64,000 nucleotides of DNA from Zhongshania aliphaticivorans (GTDB taxonomy: Bacteria; Pseudomonadota; Gammaproteobacteria; Pseudomonadales; Spongiibacteraceae), in assembly GCF_902705875.1 (NCBI RefSeq), contig NZ_CACSIK010000001.1, forward strand, positions 880,742-944,741, given 5' to 3'. Below are positions 27,953 to 37,166 of this stretch, piece after piece (position 1 is the stretch's first letter; each line of letters begins with the position of its first letter). The notes beneath the pieces were generated by a model. The model saw only the letters and a program-made list of their open reading frames with translations. It did not search any database and was not told where the DNA came from. A program made the position numbers and the translations under genes.

Positions 27953-29185
27953 GTGACTAAGTTTTTAAGAACCTTATTACAGCGCAGCTACCTGGCATTA
28001 ATTGCTATCCCATTTAAATTAATGCCATCACTGGCTTATATGGCGTTTACGGGGCGGGGTAGCACTGCTCAGCTTTGTAGCCACATGGTGCGGCAAGGCT
28101 TTAAACGGGTGCTTATCGTAAGTGATAAACCCTTGGTCGATTTGGGTATTGTTGCCCGTGCAGTTGATGTCCTCACAGAAGAGGGGGTTGTCTGCACGAT
28201 TTACGACGGCATCTTACCTGACCCCACGTTTGCCATGGTAGATGAAGGCCTTGCTCTTCAGGCGCAGCATAATTGTGACGCGGTGTTGGCGATTGGTGGT
28301 GGCTCATCCATTGACTGCGCTAAAACCATAGTCTCAGCCGCAACTAACGGTAGAAATGCAAGAAAGTTAGTCGGCTATTTCAAAGTTAAGCAGGCGCCAT
28401 TAGCCTTGTTTGTGTTGCCTACAACCTCGGGGACGGGGTCTGAGGCGACCATTGCGGCGGTTATTTCTGACCAACATAGCCATGAAAAGTGCTTTATTGC
28501 CGACCCCAAAATGTTACCCAAAGCCGTTGCCTTAGATGCCGATTTACTGCTCGGAATGCCGGCAGGTATTACGGCTGCAACGGGCATGGATGCACTCACC
28601 CACGCTATTGAGACCTATATAAGTCTCTGGGGAACAGAAACCAGCAATGCTTACGGCTACGCTTCAGTAAAAATGATATTTGAGTATTTGCCCCGTGCAT
28701 ACCGCGAAGGTAGTGATGCGGTAGCCAGAGAACAAATGGCATTAGCCGCTTATTATTCTGGGATGGCAATTAACGATGCTGGTGTAGGTAATGTTCATGC
28801 GATAGCGCATCAATTAGGGCGTCAGTATGGCACGCCTCACGGATTGGCTAATGCCTTGGTTATGCCGGCAGTTTTGCGTTTTATGGCGGTGGCAGCGCAG
28901 GCGCCATTAGCAAGATTAGGCCGCTTAATTGAGGTGGCCGCAGAGGGAGATACAGACCAACACGCCGCCGAGAAATTCATCGACGCGGTGGCAGATTTAA
29001 ACCGCCGTTTAGGTATTCCTGAGCAGCTCGATAGTTTGCGCGAAGAAGATATTCCCGCCATTGCCGAGGCGGCAGTCAAAGAAGGTGCGGGTTATCCGGT
29101 TGCCATATTAATGAGTAAAAAGGAATGCCAAGCGATATTGAACACCTTGTTAGCGAGCCCTCAAGGTGCTGCGGCATTAGCGTGA
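27953..29185 (+). CDS. Iron-containing (group III) alcohol dehydrogenase
   Basis: This NAD(P)-dependent dehydrogenase of about 410 residues has the family's nucleotide motif AIGGGSSIDCAK, the segment TTSGTGSEAT and the metal ligands: Asp/His in MDALTHAIE and the two His of HAIAHQLGRQYGTPHG. GTG 27953 is preferred over GTG 27941 because GGAG sits six bases before it. The N-terminal 30 residues (LRTLLQRSYLALIAIPFKLMPSL) are more hydrophobic than usual and may associate with the membrane. It follows the alkyl sulfatase gene after about 300 bases and might act on the long-chain alcohol that enzyme releases. Confidence 0.88.
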   Translation: MTKFLRTLLQRSYLALIAIPFKLMPSLAYMAFTGRGSTAQLCSHMVRQGFKRVLIVSDKPLVDLGIVARAVDVLTEEGVVCTIYDGILPDPTFAMVDEGLALQAQHNCDAVLAIGGGSSIDCAKTIVSAATNGRNARKLVGYFKVKQAPLALFVLPTTSGTGSEATIAAVISDQHSHEKCFIADPKMLPKAVALDADLLLGMPAGITAATGMDALTHAIETYISLWGTETSNAYGYASVKMIFEYLPRAYREGSDAVAREQMALAAYYSGMAINDAGVGNVHAIAHQLGRQYGTPHGLANALVMPAVLRFMAVAAQAPLARLGRLIEVAAEGDTDQHAAEKFIDAVADLNRRLGIPEQLDSLREEDIPAIAEAAVKEGAGYPVAILMSKKECQAILNTLLASPQGAAALA

Positions 29186-29225
29186 TCAGAGAATCAAGCT
29201 AGATAATTCGTATTGTAGCGGAAGT

Positions 29226-29268
29226 CAGGGGGCATCAGGTTGGTGTCTCCTGCCCCTGTCTTATTTTC
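29226..29268 (+). terminator. Possible terminator after the Fe-alcohol dehydrogenase gene
   Basis: CAGGGGGCATCAGG (29226-29239) pairs imperfectly with CCTGCCCCTG (29249-29258), followed by TCTTATTTTC. It lies 40 bases after the stop. Confidence 0.5.
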
Positions 29269-29328
29269 ATACGGTTTGTGGTTAATGATGACGGTGTCGA
29301 AAGGGATGCTGTGTTTGGGAATGTCGCG

Positions 29329-29790
29329 CTAGGCGGCTTTATTAGCGCAGTCTTGGCACAGGCAATGTAGCTCAAGCTGTGGGCTCTGTAATTTGTAGCC
29401 CGCTTCTTCTACATTGTGCTCAAGGGTGTTGATGAGGTCTTTTTTAATCCCAATTTCCTTAACAACACCGCAGGCATCGCAAATGAGAAATTGTGGAATT
29501 TCATGGGCGTGGTTACAGCTAATATGAGAGCAGGCAACGTATTTATTGGCTAACTTGAGCTTGTGTACTAAGTTTTCCCCTTCTAAAAAATCGAGTATGC
29601 GGTACACCGACATGGGGGGAATCGACTCATTAAATTCTTCTCGCCAATAATCCACTAGCTCATAAGCTGACAACGCTTTAGAGGACTGAAGTAAACCTGT
29701 CAGTACCTTTTTGCGCTTATCAGTGAGGCGCGCTCCCGTGGTTTGACAGCTTTTCTCTGCATCGTTAAGGATAGTGTTGATATTGCTCAT
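29329..29790 (-). CDS. Fur-family regulator, Zur-like
   Basis: This 153-residue metalloregulator has a winged-helix half (LTDKRKKVLTGLLQSSKALSAYELVDYWREEF, MSVYRILDFLEGENLVHKL) and a metal half with CSHISCNHAHEIPQFLICDACG and a C-terminal CLCQDC. The two CxxC pairs form the structural zinc site typical of the family. The neighbouring DUF1826 gene and COG0523 remnant are classic zinc-starvation genes, so Zur is more likely than Fur. It would repress zinc-uptake genes when zinc is ample. The DUF1826 gene lies upstream on the same strand, 124 bases away. Confidence 0.87.
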   Translation of the reverse strand: MSNINTILNDAEKSCQTTGARLTDKRKKVLTGLLQSSKALSAYELVDYWREEFNESIPPMSVYRILDFLEGENLVHKLKLANKYVACSHISCNHAHEIPQFLICDACGVVKEIGIKKDLINTLEHNVEEAGYKLQSPQLELHCLCQDCANKAA

Positions 29791-29914
29791 ATATTGGGTT
29801 CTTACCTGAAATAGGGCCTTCTTAGCAGATTAAGTGTACCAGTATATAGGCAATAAGAGACAGAATAAGTGCGTATAGCTGGAAGTACCCCTGAGTATTT
29901 TTCAGCTTAAATTC

Positions 29915-30619
29915 TTATTGGGCTTTAACAAAATCCAAGGTGAGAAGTAACCTCGGTGTTGTACTGCTGGCAGCCGGAGAACGATGGATAAGCCCAGCTC
30001 CCTCATTACCTGCCCACATTTCACCTTTAAGTAGTGCGACATCACCAGGCAAGAGCTGCTGGATGTGATCTGTAGAGGCGTAGAGCCCACTTTCATCATC
30101 GCTTTTGCCATGACTGCCTCTACCGAGCTTACTGCGATCTGCGCAATCATGGGGAAGCCATTGGGTGCCGGTGCCGGTATAGGCTGTAATTAAGCGACAT
30201 GGCACGTGATCGACGTGAAATTTTGGGCACATGGGCGAATCGATTATGGCTAGTCTGACACCGACTGCGCTATCGCCAAACAAGACGCTGAACATGGTGG
30301 TCAGAAGTTGTAAATCAGCCATTAAATGCGCTTTGTCATGCAATTGCGGAAACGATTGCTGAAGACTGTGCTCAATGTCCCGGGGTTCGACAATAATGCG
30401 GTCACTGAATTTGGGCCGCTTGTGCAGCAGGGACTCGGCTTCATTTTGTAACTCATCTGACAGAGTCCGCTGCCAAGTGGCAAGATTGACATCGGGTTCA
30501 TAGATCTCGCCTAGAACATCAAAGCTTAAGCCTGAAATATCTCTTTTTTTTTCTTCTCCTTGAGTAAATACCTGTGGCATTGCTGCTGTGCTTAGATTTG
30601 CCATAATGATGGTTTCCAT
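29915..30619 (-). CDS. DUF1826 family protein
   Basis: This 234-residue protein has the family features: FHVDHVPCRLITAYTGTGTQWLPHDCADRS, then LLPGDVALLKGEMW and the end IHRSPAASSTTPRLLLTLDFV. The HxD...H layout and the RL/LTLD ending suggest a cupin-like or 2-oxoglutarate-oxygenase-like fold, an inference. DUF1826 genes are usually found with COG0523 zinc chaperones under Zur control, and here a broken COG0523 gene lies immediately upstream and a Zur-like gene downstream. A second ATG 15 bases in (30604) is an equally good start. Confidence 0.85.
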   Translation of the reverse strand: METIIMANLSTAAMPQVFTQGEEKKRDISGLSFDVLGEIYEPDVNLATWQRTLSDELQNEAESLLHKRPKFSDRIIVEPRDIEHSLQQSFPQLHDKAHLMADLQLLTTMFSVLFGDSAVGVRLAIIDSPMCPKFHVDHVPCRLITAYTGTGTQWLPHDCADRSKLGRGSHGKSDDESGLYASTDHIQQLLPGDVALLKGEMWAGNEGAGLIHRSPAASSTTPRLLLTLDFVKAQ

Positions 30620-30680
30620 GTTGATAAGGAATCTTGAAGTGGTTGCCTCTGTTTACGCCACTCGGTATTTCGGTGACAGG

Positions 30681-30950
30681 TCATAGATATTTATTAAGCT
30701 CATGGGTAACTTGATTCTGGTCAAAATTTTGACCGATAAATACCAATTCCTGCCGCATGCGACCAAAAGGGTTCTACAAGTTCTTTTTGGTGGTTATCAG
30801 GTTCGCTCTCGTCCACTAGTCACTGGTTATGGGGAAAGGCTTTCCAAAAAATGCCAGTAAATCCGTACCAAACCATATCGTCTGCTTGAGGTCATTGCTC
30901 AGAAAATTCAGGATGTCTTGCTATAAAGTAAGCGTAACGGTATGGCTCGG
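30681..30950 (-). pseudogene. Remnant of COG0523-family zinc metallochaperone (C-terminal part)
   Basis: Translating the minus strand gives three stretches typical of the COG0523 C-terminal domain in the right order: AYFIARHPEFSEQ (about 30933-30894), YGFTGIFWKAFP (about 30867-30832) and NPFGRMRQELVFIGQNFD (30773 down). The first two share a frame interrupted by a TGA; another TGA and a frameshift separate the second from the third, which ends at a normal stop (30681-30683). The GTPase domain, some 300 residues, is missing. The neighbouring genes (DUF1826, Zur-like) are the expected partners, which supports a decayed member of a Zur regulon. Confidence 0.7.
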
Positions 30951-31149
30951 CTTTGGTTTCATGTTTCTACTGAGTCTATATTTGCTTGCCTTGGCTTGAA
31001 ATGATACGTCATATCTTAACGGGGTGTCACGTTTTCTGTAATCAGCAATATAATTAGACTATTGGGTCAACGACCGAGTAAAACTACCTAAGTGTGCGTC
31101 ACACGCTAATAGTTTACCGGCCATATCCATCATTTTAGTTAGGTGATGC

Positions 31150-33090
31150 TCAGTAGTTAATACTTAAGCGATCTTTTACTAAGACTTCTACCACTGAAGG
31201 GTCCGCTAAGGTGGTGATATCGCCCAAAGCATCAACGTCCGACTCTGCAATTTTTCGCAAAATCCGCCGCATAATTTTCCCAGAACGTGTCTTGGGTAAG
31301 CCCGGCGCCCACTGAATGATATCTGGTTTAGCAATGGGACCAATCTCTTTATTGCATAGCGCGATAAGTTCGGCACGTAAATTTTCGTCAACCTCGGCAT
31401 TGTCCATAAGGGTTACGTAGCAATAAATGCCTTGGCCTTTTATCTCATGTGGGAATCCGACCACAGCAGCTTCGGCCACTTTTTGATGGAGTACTAAAGC
31501 GCTTTCTACCTCTGCGGTGCCCATTCTATGGCCAGATACATTTAGTACATCGTCTACGCGTCCGGTGATCCAGTAGTAACCATCTTCGTCACGAGTTGCG
31601 CCGTCACCGGTAAAATAATAGCCTTTGTAATGACTAAAATAGGTGTCAATTAGGCGTTGATGGTCGCCGTAGATAGTGCGAATTTGACTTGGCCAAGAAG
31701 ATTTAACGACCAAATAGCCTGAGCCAGCGCCGTCGATTTCACTGCCGTCTTCGTTCAGCAATGCGAGCTGAACGCCAAAGAACGGAAAACTTGCGGACCC
31801 TGGTTTAAGATCTGTGGCGCCCGGCAAGGCGGTGATCATATGGGTCCCTGTTTCTGTTTGCCACCATGTGTCGACGATTGGGCAGCGGGCCTCCCCAACG
31901 ACATGGTAATACCATTCCCAAGCTTCGGGATTTATCGGCTCGCCAACAGTGCCCAGCAAGCGCAAGCTGCTTCTGCTGCTGCGTACGACGAATTCATCGC
32001 CCTGTGCCTGCAGGGCTCTAATGGCGGTGGGGGCAGTATAAAAGATATTGACCTGATGCTTGTCTATAATCTCCCAGCAGCGGCCTGCATCAGGATAGGT
32101 GGGCACACCTTCAAACATTAAGCTGGTGGCGCCGTTACACAATGGGCCGTAAACGATGTAGGAGTGTCCTGTTACCCAGCCGACGTCGGCGGTACACCAA
32201 TATACCTCGCCTTCTTGGTAGTCGAAGGTATATTTAAACGTCATCGCGGCTTGTAATAGGTAGCCGGCGGTAGTGTGTAAAACCCCTTTGGGTTTGCCCG
32301 TTGATCCTGATGTATACAAAATAAAAAGCGGGTCTTCTGCTGCCATTGATACAGGTGGGCAATCGTTACTCATCCAGTTGACGGTGTCGTAGTAACAAAG
32401 ATCGCGTTCTTCTACCCAGGGAATGTCTTTCTGAGTGTTTTTAACGACAAAGCATGTGTGGACGTCTGGGCAGCCCTCAAGTGCTTTATCGACATTGATT
32501 TTTAGTGGCGTGTTTTTCCCGCCTCGGGTACTTTCATCGGCGGTAATGACTACGCGACAGTCAGCATCTAAAATACGGTCTTTGAGTGCCTCGGGAGAAA
32601 ACCCGCCAAACACGACAGAGTGAACTGCGCCTATGCGGGTACACGCAAGCATTGCGTATGCAGCTTGTGGGATCATGGGTAAATAAATACACACACGGTC
32701 GCCTTTCATTACGCCGCGTGCTTTGAGCGCATTGGCTAATTTACAGACTTCATCTTTCAGTTCTGCATAGCTGATTGACACACTGTAGTCGGGATCGTCA
32801 CCTTCCCATATGAATGCGGTTTGATTCGCCCGTTTGGGAAGGTGTCTATCGATACAGTTATAGCTTACATTTAATTCCGCGTCGTTAAACCACTGGGCCT
32901 GACCTTTACAGAAATTGTAATCTACAACACGGCTCCATGTTTGGTCCCAATCTAAAAAATCAGTCGCCATGTCAGCCCAGAACGCGCTTGGGTCATCTAT
33001 TGAGCGTTGATACATTTCCTGGTATTTCTGTGGCGTGATGTGTGCATCGCGAAAATTTTCTGGCACTTTGTATAATGGCGCTTTAGACAT
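31150..33090 (-). CDS. acs: Acetyl-CoA synthetase
   Basis: This 646-residue AMP-forming ligase makes acetyl-CoA from acetate, ATP and CoA. Landmarks are the P-loop-like [67 protein letters not shown] and the C-terminal [18 protein letters not shown], whose Lys is the acetylation-controlled catalytic residue. The length is that of bacterial Acs. GGAAC precedes the ATG. It sits beside the PQQ-dependent alcohol oxidation genes and would take up the acetate they produce, as acsA does with the ethanol-oxidation regulon of Pseudomonas. Confidence 0.97.
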   Translation of the reverse strand: MSKAPLYKVPENFRDAHITPQKYQEMYQRSIDDPSAFWADMATDFLDWDQTWSRVVDYNFCKGQAQWFNDAELNVSYNCIDRHLPKRANQTAFIWEGDDPDYSVSISYAELKDEVCKLANALKARGVMKGDRVCIYLPMIPQAAYAMLACTRIGAVHSVVFGGFSPEALKDRILDADCRVVITADESTRGGKNTPLKINVDKALEGCPDVHTCFVVKNTQKDIPWVEERDLCYYDTVNWMSNDCPPVSMAAEDPLFILYTSGSTGKPKGVLHTTAGYLLQAAMTFKYTFDYQEGEVYWCTADVGWVTGHSYIVYGPLCNGATSLMFEGVPTYPDAGRCWEIIDKHQVNIFYTAPTAIRALQAQGDEFVVRSSRSSLRLLGTVGEPINPEAWEWYYHVVGEARCPIVDTWWQTETGTHMITALPGATDLKPGSASFPFFGVQLALLNEDGSEIDGAGSGYLVVKSSWPSQIRTIYGDHQRLIDTYFSHYKGYYFTGDGATRDEDGYYWITGRVDDVLNVSGHRMGTAEVESALVLHQKVAEAAVVGFPHEIKGQGIYCYVTLMDNAEVDENLRAELIALCNKEIGPIAKPDIIQWAPGLPKTRSGKIMRRILRKIAESDVDALGDITTLADPSVVEVLVKDRLSINY

Positions 33091-33219
33091 GACAGGTGTT
33101 CCAATTAAAAAATATGATGTTAAGTGTTACCGCCTAAGCCATTAATGACAATTAAACGAAAGTCGTAATGGATCTATAGATTTAGTTGAATAACTAAAAA
33201 ATATCATTGCCCCATGGTA

Positions 33220-35355
33220 TTAAACCGACTTAATAGGAGTAATGATGACAGGAGCGGTGTTGTTCCCAGATTTTTTTCTGGCAGACAGGGTTGCCGCACA
33301 TTGCTTGGGGTCTTGTAATATGACAACGCATTCGAGGCACTGAATGCATTCGTCATAGTCAATTTCGCCCGTTTTCTTTATAGCATCAATACCACACCGA
33401 CGTTTGCACAGCTGGCAGGGGTTTCCGCATGCCTTTTGTCGGTCTAGCCATTTGAATCGATGGAGTTTCCCTAAAATCGCAAGTGCCGCCCCGAGTGGGC
33501 AAAGATAGCGGCAGTAAAATTTATGTATAAATAGGCCTAAGGCGAGAATTAATACAGCGTAAATCACAAAGGGCCATTCGCGGATAAATGCCAGTGTGAC
33601 TGCAGTTTTAAAGGGTTCTATTTCAGCCATTTTTTCAGCGGTCGTTAGTGAGTAAGGGGCAATTAACAGCAGTGTTACTAAAATAATGTACTTAATTTTA
33701 AGTAACTTATCGTGGAGTGCCGGTTTTATCCGCCATTGTTTTATACCTGTTTTAATGGCTACGTTCGCAAGAAGCTCCTGCATAACGCCAAAGGGACATG
33801 GCCAGCCACAAAATAGGCCTCGTCCCCACAGCAAGAGGGTGAAGGCTGTATAGCAAAGGAGAATGAATATGATGGGATCAAGGAGAAATACTTGAACATC
33901 AAAATTATTTATTATGCCTACCAGTAAGGCTATAAGATTAACAATAGAGAGCTGACCCTGGGTGTACAGACCAATATAAACTAAGGTGTAAAGTAAAAAT
34001 ACTCGTCTAAACCATGTAAAGCCTTTGCTATGGGCTACGAGTTTACGTTGCATCGTAAATGCAAGAGTTAATAGCAGTAAGCTTGCTGTTAAAATAAAAA
34101 TGTGTAATTGGCGTCCCTTCCAAATTTTTAACCAAGTGGCTTCGGGTTTTTGAGTCGCGTCTTCTGATGTTTGATCGAATAGCGAGCTAGGGAGTGAATA
34201 GTTACTGCTGAGCGTGACATTGTCGTGTGCTATATGGTTGCGATGGAGCTTCATGTTAAGGAGAAGCTGCATGGGCGCACTGGGATCGAATCCTGCTTGA
34301 GGGCGTATTTTGAAAATATGTAAATTATCTATTTTATTCTTAATGGCCAGCTGGGGATTGATGGCGTCGGGAAGATTAACATCTCTAATGGTGATAGGCA
34401 GGTTATGTTGTTCAATCCGTATGTTTTCTGGGATAGCACCCGATCTAAAATCAGAGCCTAAATAGTTGTAAAACCCATTGGACATAATCGCGATAGCTTG
34501 TTCACCATCGTCTAATTTAGCCATTAAACGCTGAAAGTTGTGTTCACCAAGAAGGTTTTTACCGATCGTTGGTGCGTTTAAATACGCATAATAAATATCA
34601 GTATGTGGCTTGGTGAGATTCAATTGCCCTGGGGGGTAATGAGAGAGATCTTGAGATACTAGGGCTTCTATATCTTGCTGTGTAAACCGCCAATATTTTA
34701 CTAGATCGTTACTGAGTAAGTTGTCCCAGTTCATTTTTGTAAATAAATCGGTGCGGGCAATGGCGGGTGCTTTTTGAGCAAAGCTAGGGAGAACTTTTCT
34801 TGCTACTTCGCGAGCAGAAGATAAGATTGTATCGTTAATAACTATAATTGAGATGGTTGCTTTGGTAATACCATCAAAATAGGTGTCTTTTGCATCTTTC
34901 TCTTGTCCTGCCTTGGGTGAGCCAAAAATAATGCGATCAGATAAGGAGTGAAGTGGATACTGATTAATAAACTCTATTAGTGGTTCGGGGCCGAGTCCGT
35001 AAATAAATATGGGTTCGTGATGGTGGAGAATGGTCAGTCCGGTAAACATGCCTTGGGTGTCTAGGCCGATAAGCATATTGATGCGCTCGCCTGAGAACCC
35101 CTTGAAATCGACAAAATCATTGGATTCGTAAGCGTAGCCAATAATCTCATTGAGTTGATATACGGTCCAAATTTTATTCTCAGTGTCTAGCTCTGGTGCG
35201 CGTGTTGCGCTTGGAAAGAGGGACAGTATTTTACTTTCTATCGACTCCATATTCTCAGCTTCCTTCGCGTGGCTCTGCGCTGAGAATAAAATGAAATAAA
35301 TTGTCATTAGGCTTATAAAAAATACAAGCTTTGATTTCAAGAAGTTGTGATTCAT
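33220..35355 (-). CDS. NosR/NirI-like FMN-binding membrane iron-sulfur protein
   Basis: This 711-residue protein has an N-terminal signal/anchor, a periplasmic FMN-binding domain with the flavinylation-type motif GITKATIS (about residue 165), a long periplasmic middle part, about five to six membrane segments from residue 410, and cytoplasmic-face Cys motifs CGWPCPFG (about 511) and CRYLCPLG (about 617). Two [4Fe-4S] clusters follow in CGNPCQLCKRRCGIDAI and CIQCLEC. This is NosR/NirI architecture, but no nitrous-oxide or nitrite reductase genes are present. It is divergent from the porin gene and carries the shared regulon motif 118 bases upstream, so it probably serves electron transfer or cofactor maturation for periplasmic alcohol oxidation (inference). 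Confidence 0.88.
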   Translation of the reverse strand: MNHNFLKSKLVFFISLMTIYFILFSAQSHAKEAENMESIESKILSLFPSATRAPELDTENKIWTVYQLNEIIGYAYESNDFVDFKGFSGERINMLIGLDTQGMFTGLTILHHHEPIFIYGLGPEPLIEFINQYPLHSLSDRIIFGSPKAGQEKDAKDTYFDGITKATISIIVINDTILSSAREVARKVLPSFAQKAPAIARTDLFTKMNWDNLLSNDLVKYWRFTQQDIEALVSQDLSHYPPGQLNLTKPHTDIYYAYLNAPTIGKNLLGEHNFQRLMAKLDDGEQAIAIMSNGFYNYLGSDFRSGAIPENIRIEQHNLPITIRDVNLPDAINPQLAIKNKIDNLHIFKIRPQAGFDPSAPMQLLLNMKLHRNHIAHDNVTLSSNYSLPSSLFDQTSEDATQKPEATWLKIWKGRQLHIFILTASLLLLTLAFTMQRKLVAHSKGFTWFRRVFLLYTLVYIGLYTQGQLSIVNLIALLVGIINNFDVQVFLLDPIIFILLCYTAFTLLLWGRGLFCGWPCPFGVMQELLANVAIKTGIKQWRIKPALHDKLLKIKYIILVTLLLIAPYSLTTAEKMAEIEPFKTAVTLAFIREWPFVIYAVLILALGLFIHKFYCRYLCPLGAALAILGKLHRFKWLDRQKACGNPCQLCKRRCGIDAIKKTGEIDYDECIQCLECVVILQDPKQCAATLSARKKSGNNTAPVIITPIKSV

Positions 35356-35461
35356 AAGTAATACGTCACCTTGAAGTATTTTTATGGTTGCTGGTGAGCA
35401 TATTTAAGTATGCTTTTTGAGGCTGGTATTTTGAAATAACACTTGTCGTGTAAATTTATAC

Positions 35462-35473
35462 TACTTTGGTGGT
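35462..35473 (-). promoter_or_regulatory. Candidate regulon operator, site D (nosR-like/porin)
   Basis: The minus strand reads ACCACCAAAGTA, matching ACNACYAAAGTA in all positions. It starts 118 bases before the NosR-like ATG and points toward it. The divergent porin gene may share it. Confidence 0.5.
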
Positions 35474-35735
35474 GCTGCGAGATTGTGGTTGTTGTTTATT
35501 CTGGCTTTATTCGTCTTATGTAATTGTTTATCGCTGATTTAGGTCCTAAGAAGTAGTTCTTTTTGGTCAAGGTATTATGTTCGAAAGATATTTTATCTTG
35601 CCAAAAGGTGGGATGTGGATTGGCGGATTTTTTTTGCATATTGAGCGTGTTGCAGCAGGTGCTGTGCGTCATCACAGGTTTATGAAAAATATATAGATGT
35701 GATTGTGAAAGAAATCTAATAATTTGGGGGCACTC

Positions 35736-36917
35736 ATGAATAAGAAATTAATAATACGGTACATGGCTTCTGGCGCAGCAGCGCTAGCGTTTAGTATTCC
35801 GACTATGGCGGCTGTAGAGATATACAATCAAGATGAGACAACGGTTTCTATTGATGCCTCGTTTAACACTTTCTTTGTCCAAAGTGATTCGGATAATGAT
35901 ATTACTGGGGAAGATCGTAAGCAGGCACGCATTAAAATGGGTTTGCTGCCAAATTGGGTTGGATTTAATTTTAGTAAGCAGATGGGTGACTTAAAGATCG
36001 GTGGCCGCTCATCGTTTTGGGTGACGATTAATGATAGCGATACTGGTGTAACGAGTACAGGTATTGACGTCAGACAGTTTTATGCAACGGTAGATGGTGA
36101 TTGGGGTCAAATTTTATTTGGTAAAGATTTCACTTTATTTAGTCGTTCAAATATTTTCCAGGACGAGATGTTGCAGGGCTATGGTGCGGTGAATGACACC
36201 TTGGGTTTGATCGATGGGCAGGGTGTTTCATTTGGCCATATCGGCAGTGGTTATCATTATCCATTTCCACATGCGCAGATTACTTACCGCACCCCAGATT
36301 TCGGTGGTGGTTTTAAATTGGCGCTTGGTTTAATTGATCCAGGTAATACAACAACAGATACAGGCGCTGGCCGCACTAGTGAAGAGAGTATGCCACGCTT
36401 TGAGGGTGAGCTAACTTATAATGCCGCAATGGGTGAGGGGAATTCGATAACGGCATGGCTTGGTTTTATGCAGCAAAGCTCTGAAAGCGACGCAGCCGGT
36501 GTAGATGATGTGGATTCTCAAGGGGTGTCTTACGGTGCTAAATTTAAAACAGGCGGTTTGGCGTTGCATTTATCAGGGTTTACCGGTGAAGGTTTGGGTT
36601 TGCTGCTTGGGCCCGCAACGGATTCTGCGCTGGGTTTACAGGGCTTAATTTCCGAAGGTGGAAGTGAGGTAGATAGCGATGGCTATGTTGCGCAAGCATC
36701 CTACACAATGGGGGCAGAGCGCTTTGTTATCTCTTATGGTGAAACTACTGTCGAGACGTCTACTGAATGGAATAACAGTACGAGCCAGATCGCATGGTTT
36801 CACGATATTAACGCAACGTTGCGTACAGTAGTGGAATACAACGTCAATACCATAGAGATTGGTAGCGATGATGAAGAAACTAGTACGGTGGCCTTGGGGC
36901 TCATCGCTAATTTCTAG
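35736..36917 (+). CDS. Outer-membrane porin-like protein
   Basis: This 393-residue protein starts at ATG 35736 behind GGGGG. It has a signal peptide (KKLIIRYMASGAAALAFSIPTMAA, cleavage after AMA/AA near residue 24) and then alternating beta-strand sequence with many Gly/Asp turns, a typical VYATVDGDWGQILFGKDFTLF loop/strand unit, and a terminal strand ending in aromatic F (ALGLIANF), the outer-membrane assembly signal. It resembles general or DcaP-type porins. Its location between the NosR-like and aldehyde dehydrogenase genes suggests a role in uptake of alcohols or related substrates. Confidence 0.85.
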   Translation: MNKKLIIRYMASGAAALAFSIPTMAAVEIYNQDETTVSIDASFNTFFVQSDSDNDITGEDRKQARIKMGLLPNWVGFNFSKQMGDLKIGGRSSFWVTINDSDTGVTSTGIDVRQFYATVDGDWGQILFGKDFTLFSRSNIFQDEMLQGYGAVNDTLGLIDGQGVSFGHIGSGYHYPFPHAQITYRTPDFGGGFKLALGLIDPGNTTTDTGAGRTSEESMPRFEGELTYNAAMGEGNSITAWLGFMQQSSESDAAGVDDVDSQGVSYGAKFKTGGLALHLSGFTGEGLGLLLGPATDSALGLQGLISEGGSEVDSDGYVAQASYTMGAERFVISYGETTVETSTEWNNSTSQIAWFHDINATLRTVVEYNVNTIEIGSDDEETSTVALGLIANF

Positions 36918-36945
36918 TAGTTAATCTCCCATCGGGTCGATGCTT

Positions 36946-36990
36946 TCCGGGATTTCTCTGCTAGGGGTGGGGGAGTCTCGGATTTTTTAT
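36946..36990 (+). terminator. Possible terminator after the porin gene
   Basis: TCCGGGA (36946-36952) pairs with TCTCGGA (36976-36982) with one G-T pair, followed directly by TTTTTT. The loop is long. Confidence 0.4.
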
Positions 36991-37042
36991 ATTGGCTTTG
37001 GGTGTAAATGTTTGGGCTTACGACTAAATAACTAAGTATGAA

Positions 37043-37054
37043 ACGACCAAAGTA
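37043..37054 (+). promoter_or_regulatory. Candidate regulon operator, site E (aldehyde dehydrogenase)
   Basis: ACGACCAAAGTA matches ACNACYAAAGTA fully and lies 124 bases upstream of the aldehyde dehydrogenase ATG, in the same direction as the gene. Confidence 0.5.
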
Positions 37055-37166
37055 TAGTTAATGATTTTTAGTAATAGACCTAGGATTAGGTTTAAGCGCC
37101 CTAGTCATGGTTTGGGTTGTTCTTAATATTGATCGAATTAATAATATATAAAGCGAGGTTGGAAAA

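Noticed and set aside
30998..31018. Zur-box-like sequence GAAATGATACGTCATATCTT
   Set aside because: It partly matches a gammaproteobacterial Zur box, but too weakly, and it lies where the lost COG0523 coding region would have been rather than at a promoter.
33160..33180. ACGAAAGTCG upstream of acs as a further copy of the regulon motif
   Set aside because: Four mismatches to ACNACYAAAGTA, and not at the 115-129 nt spacing.
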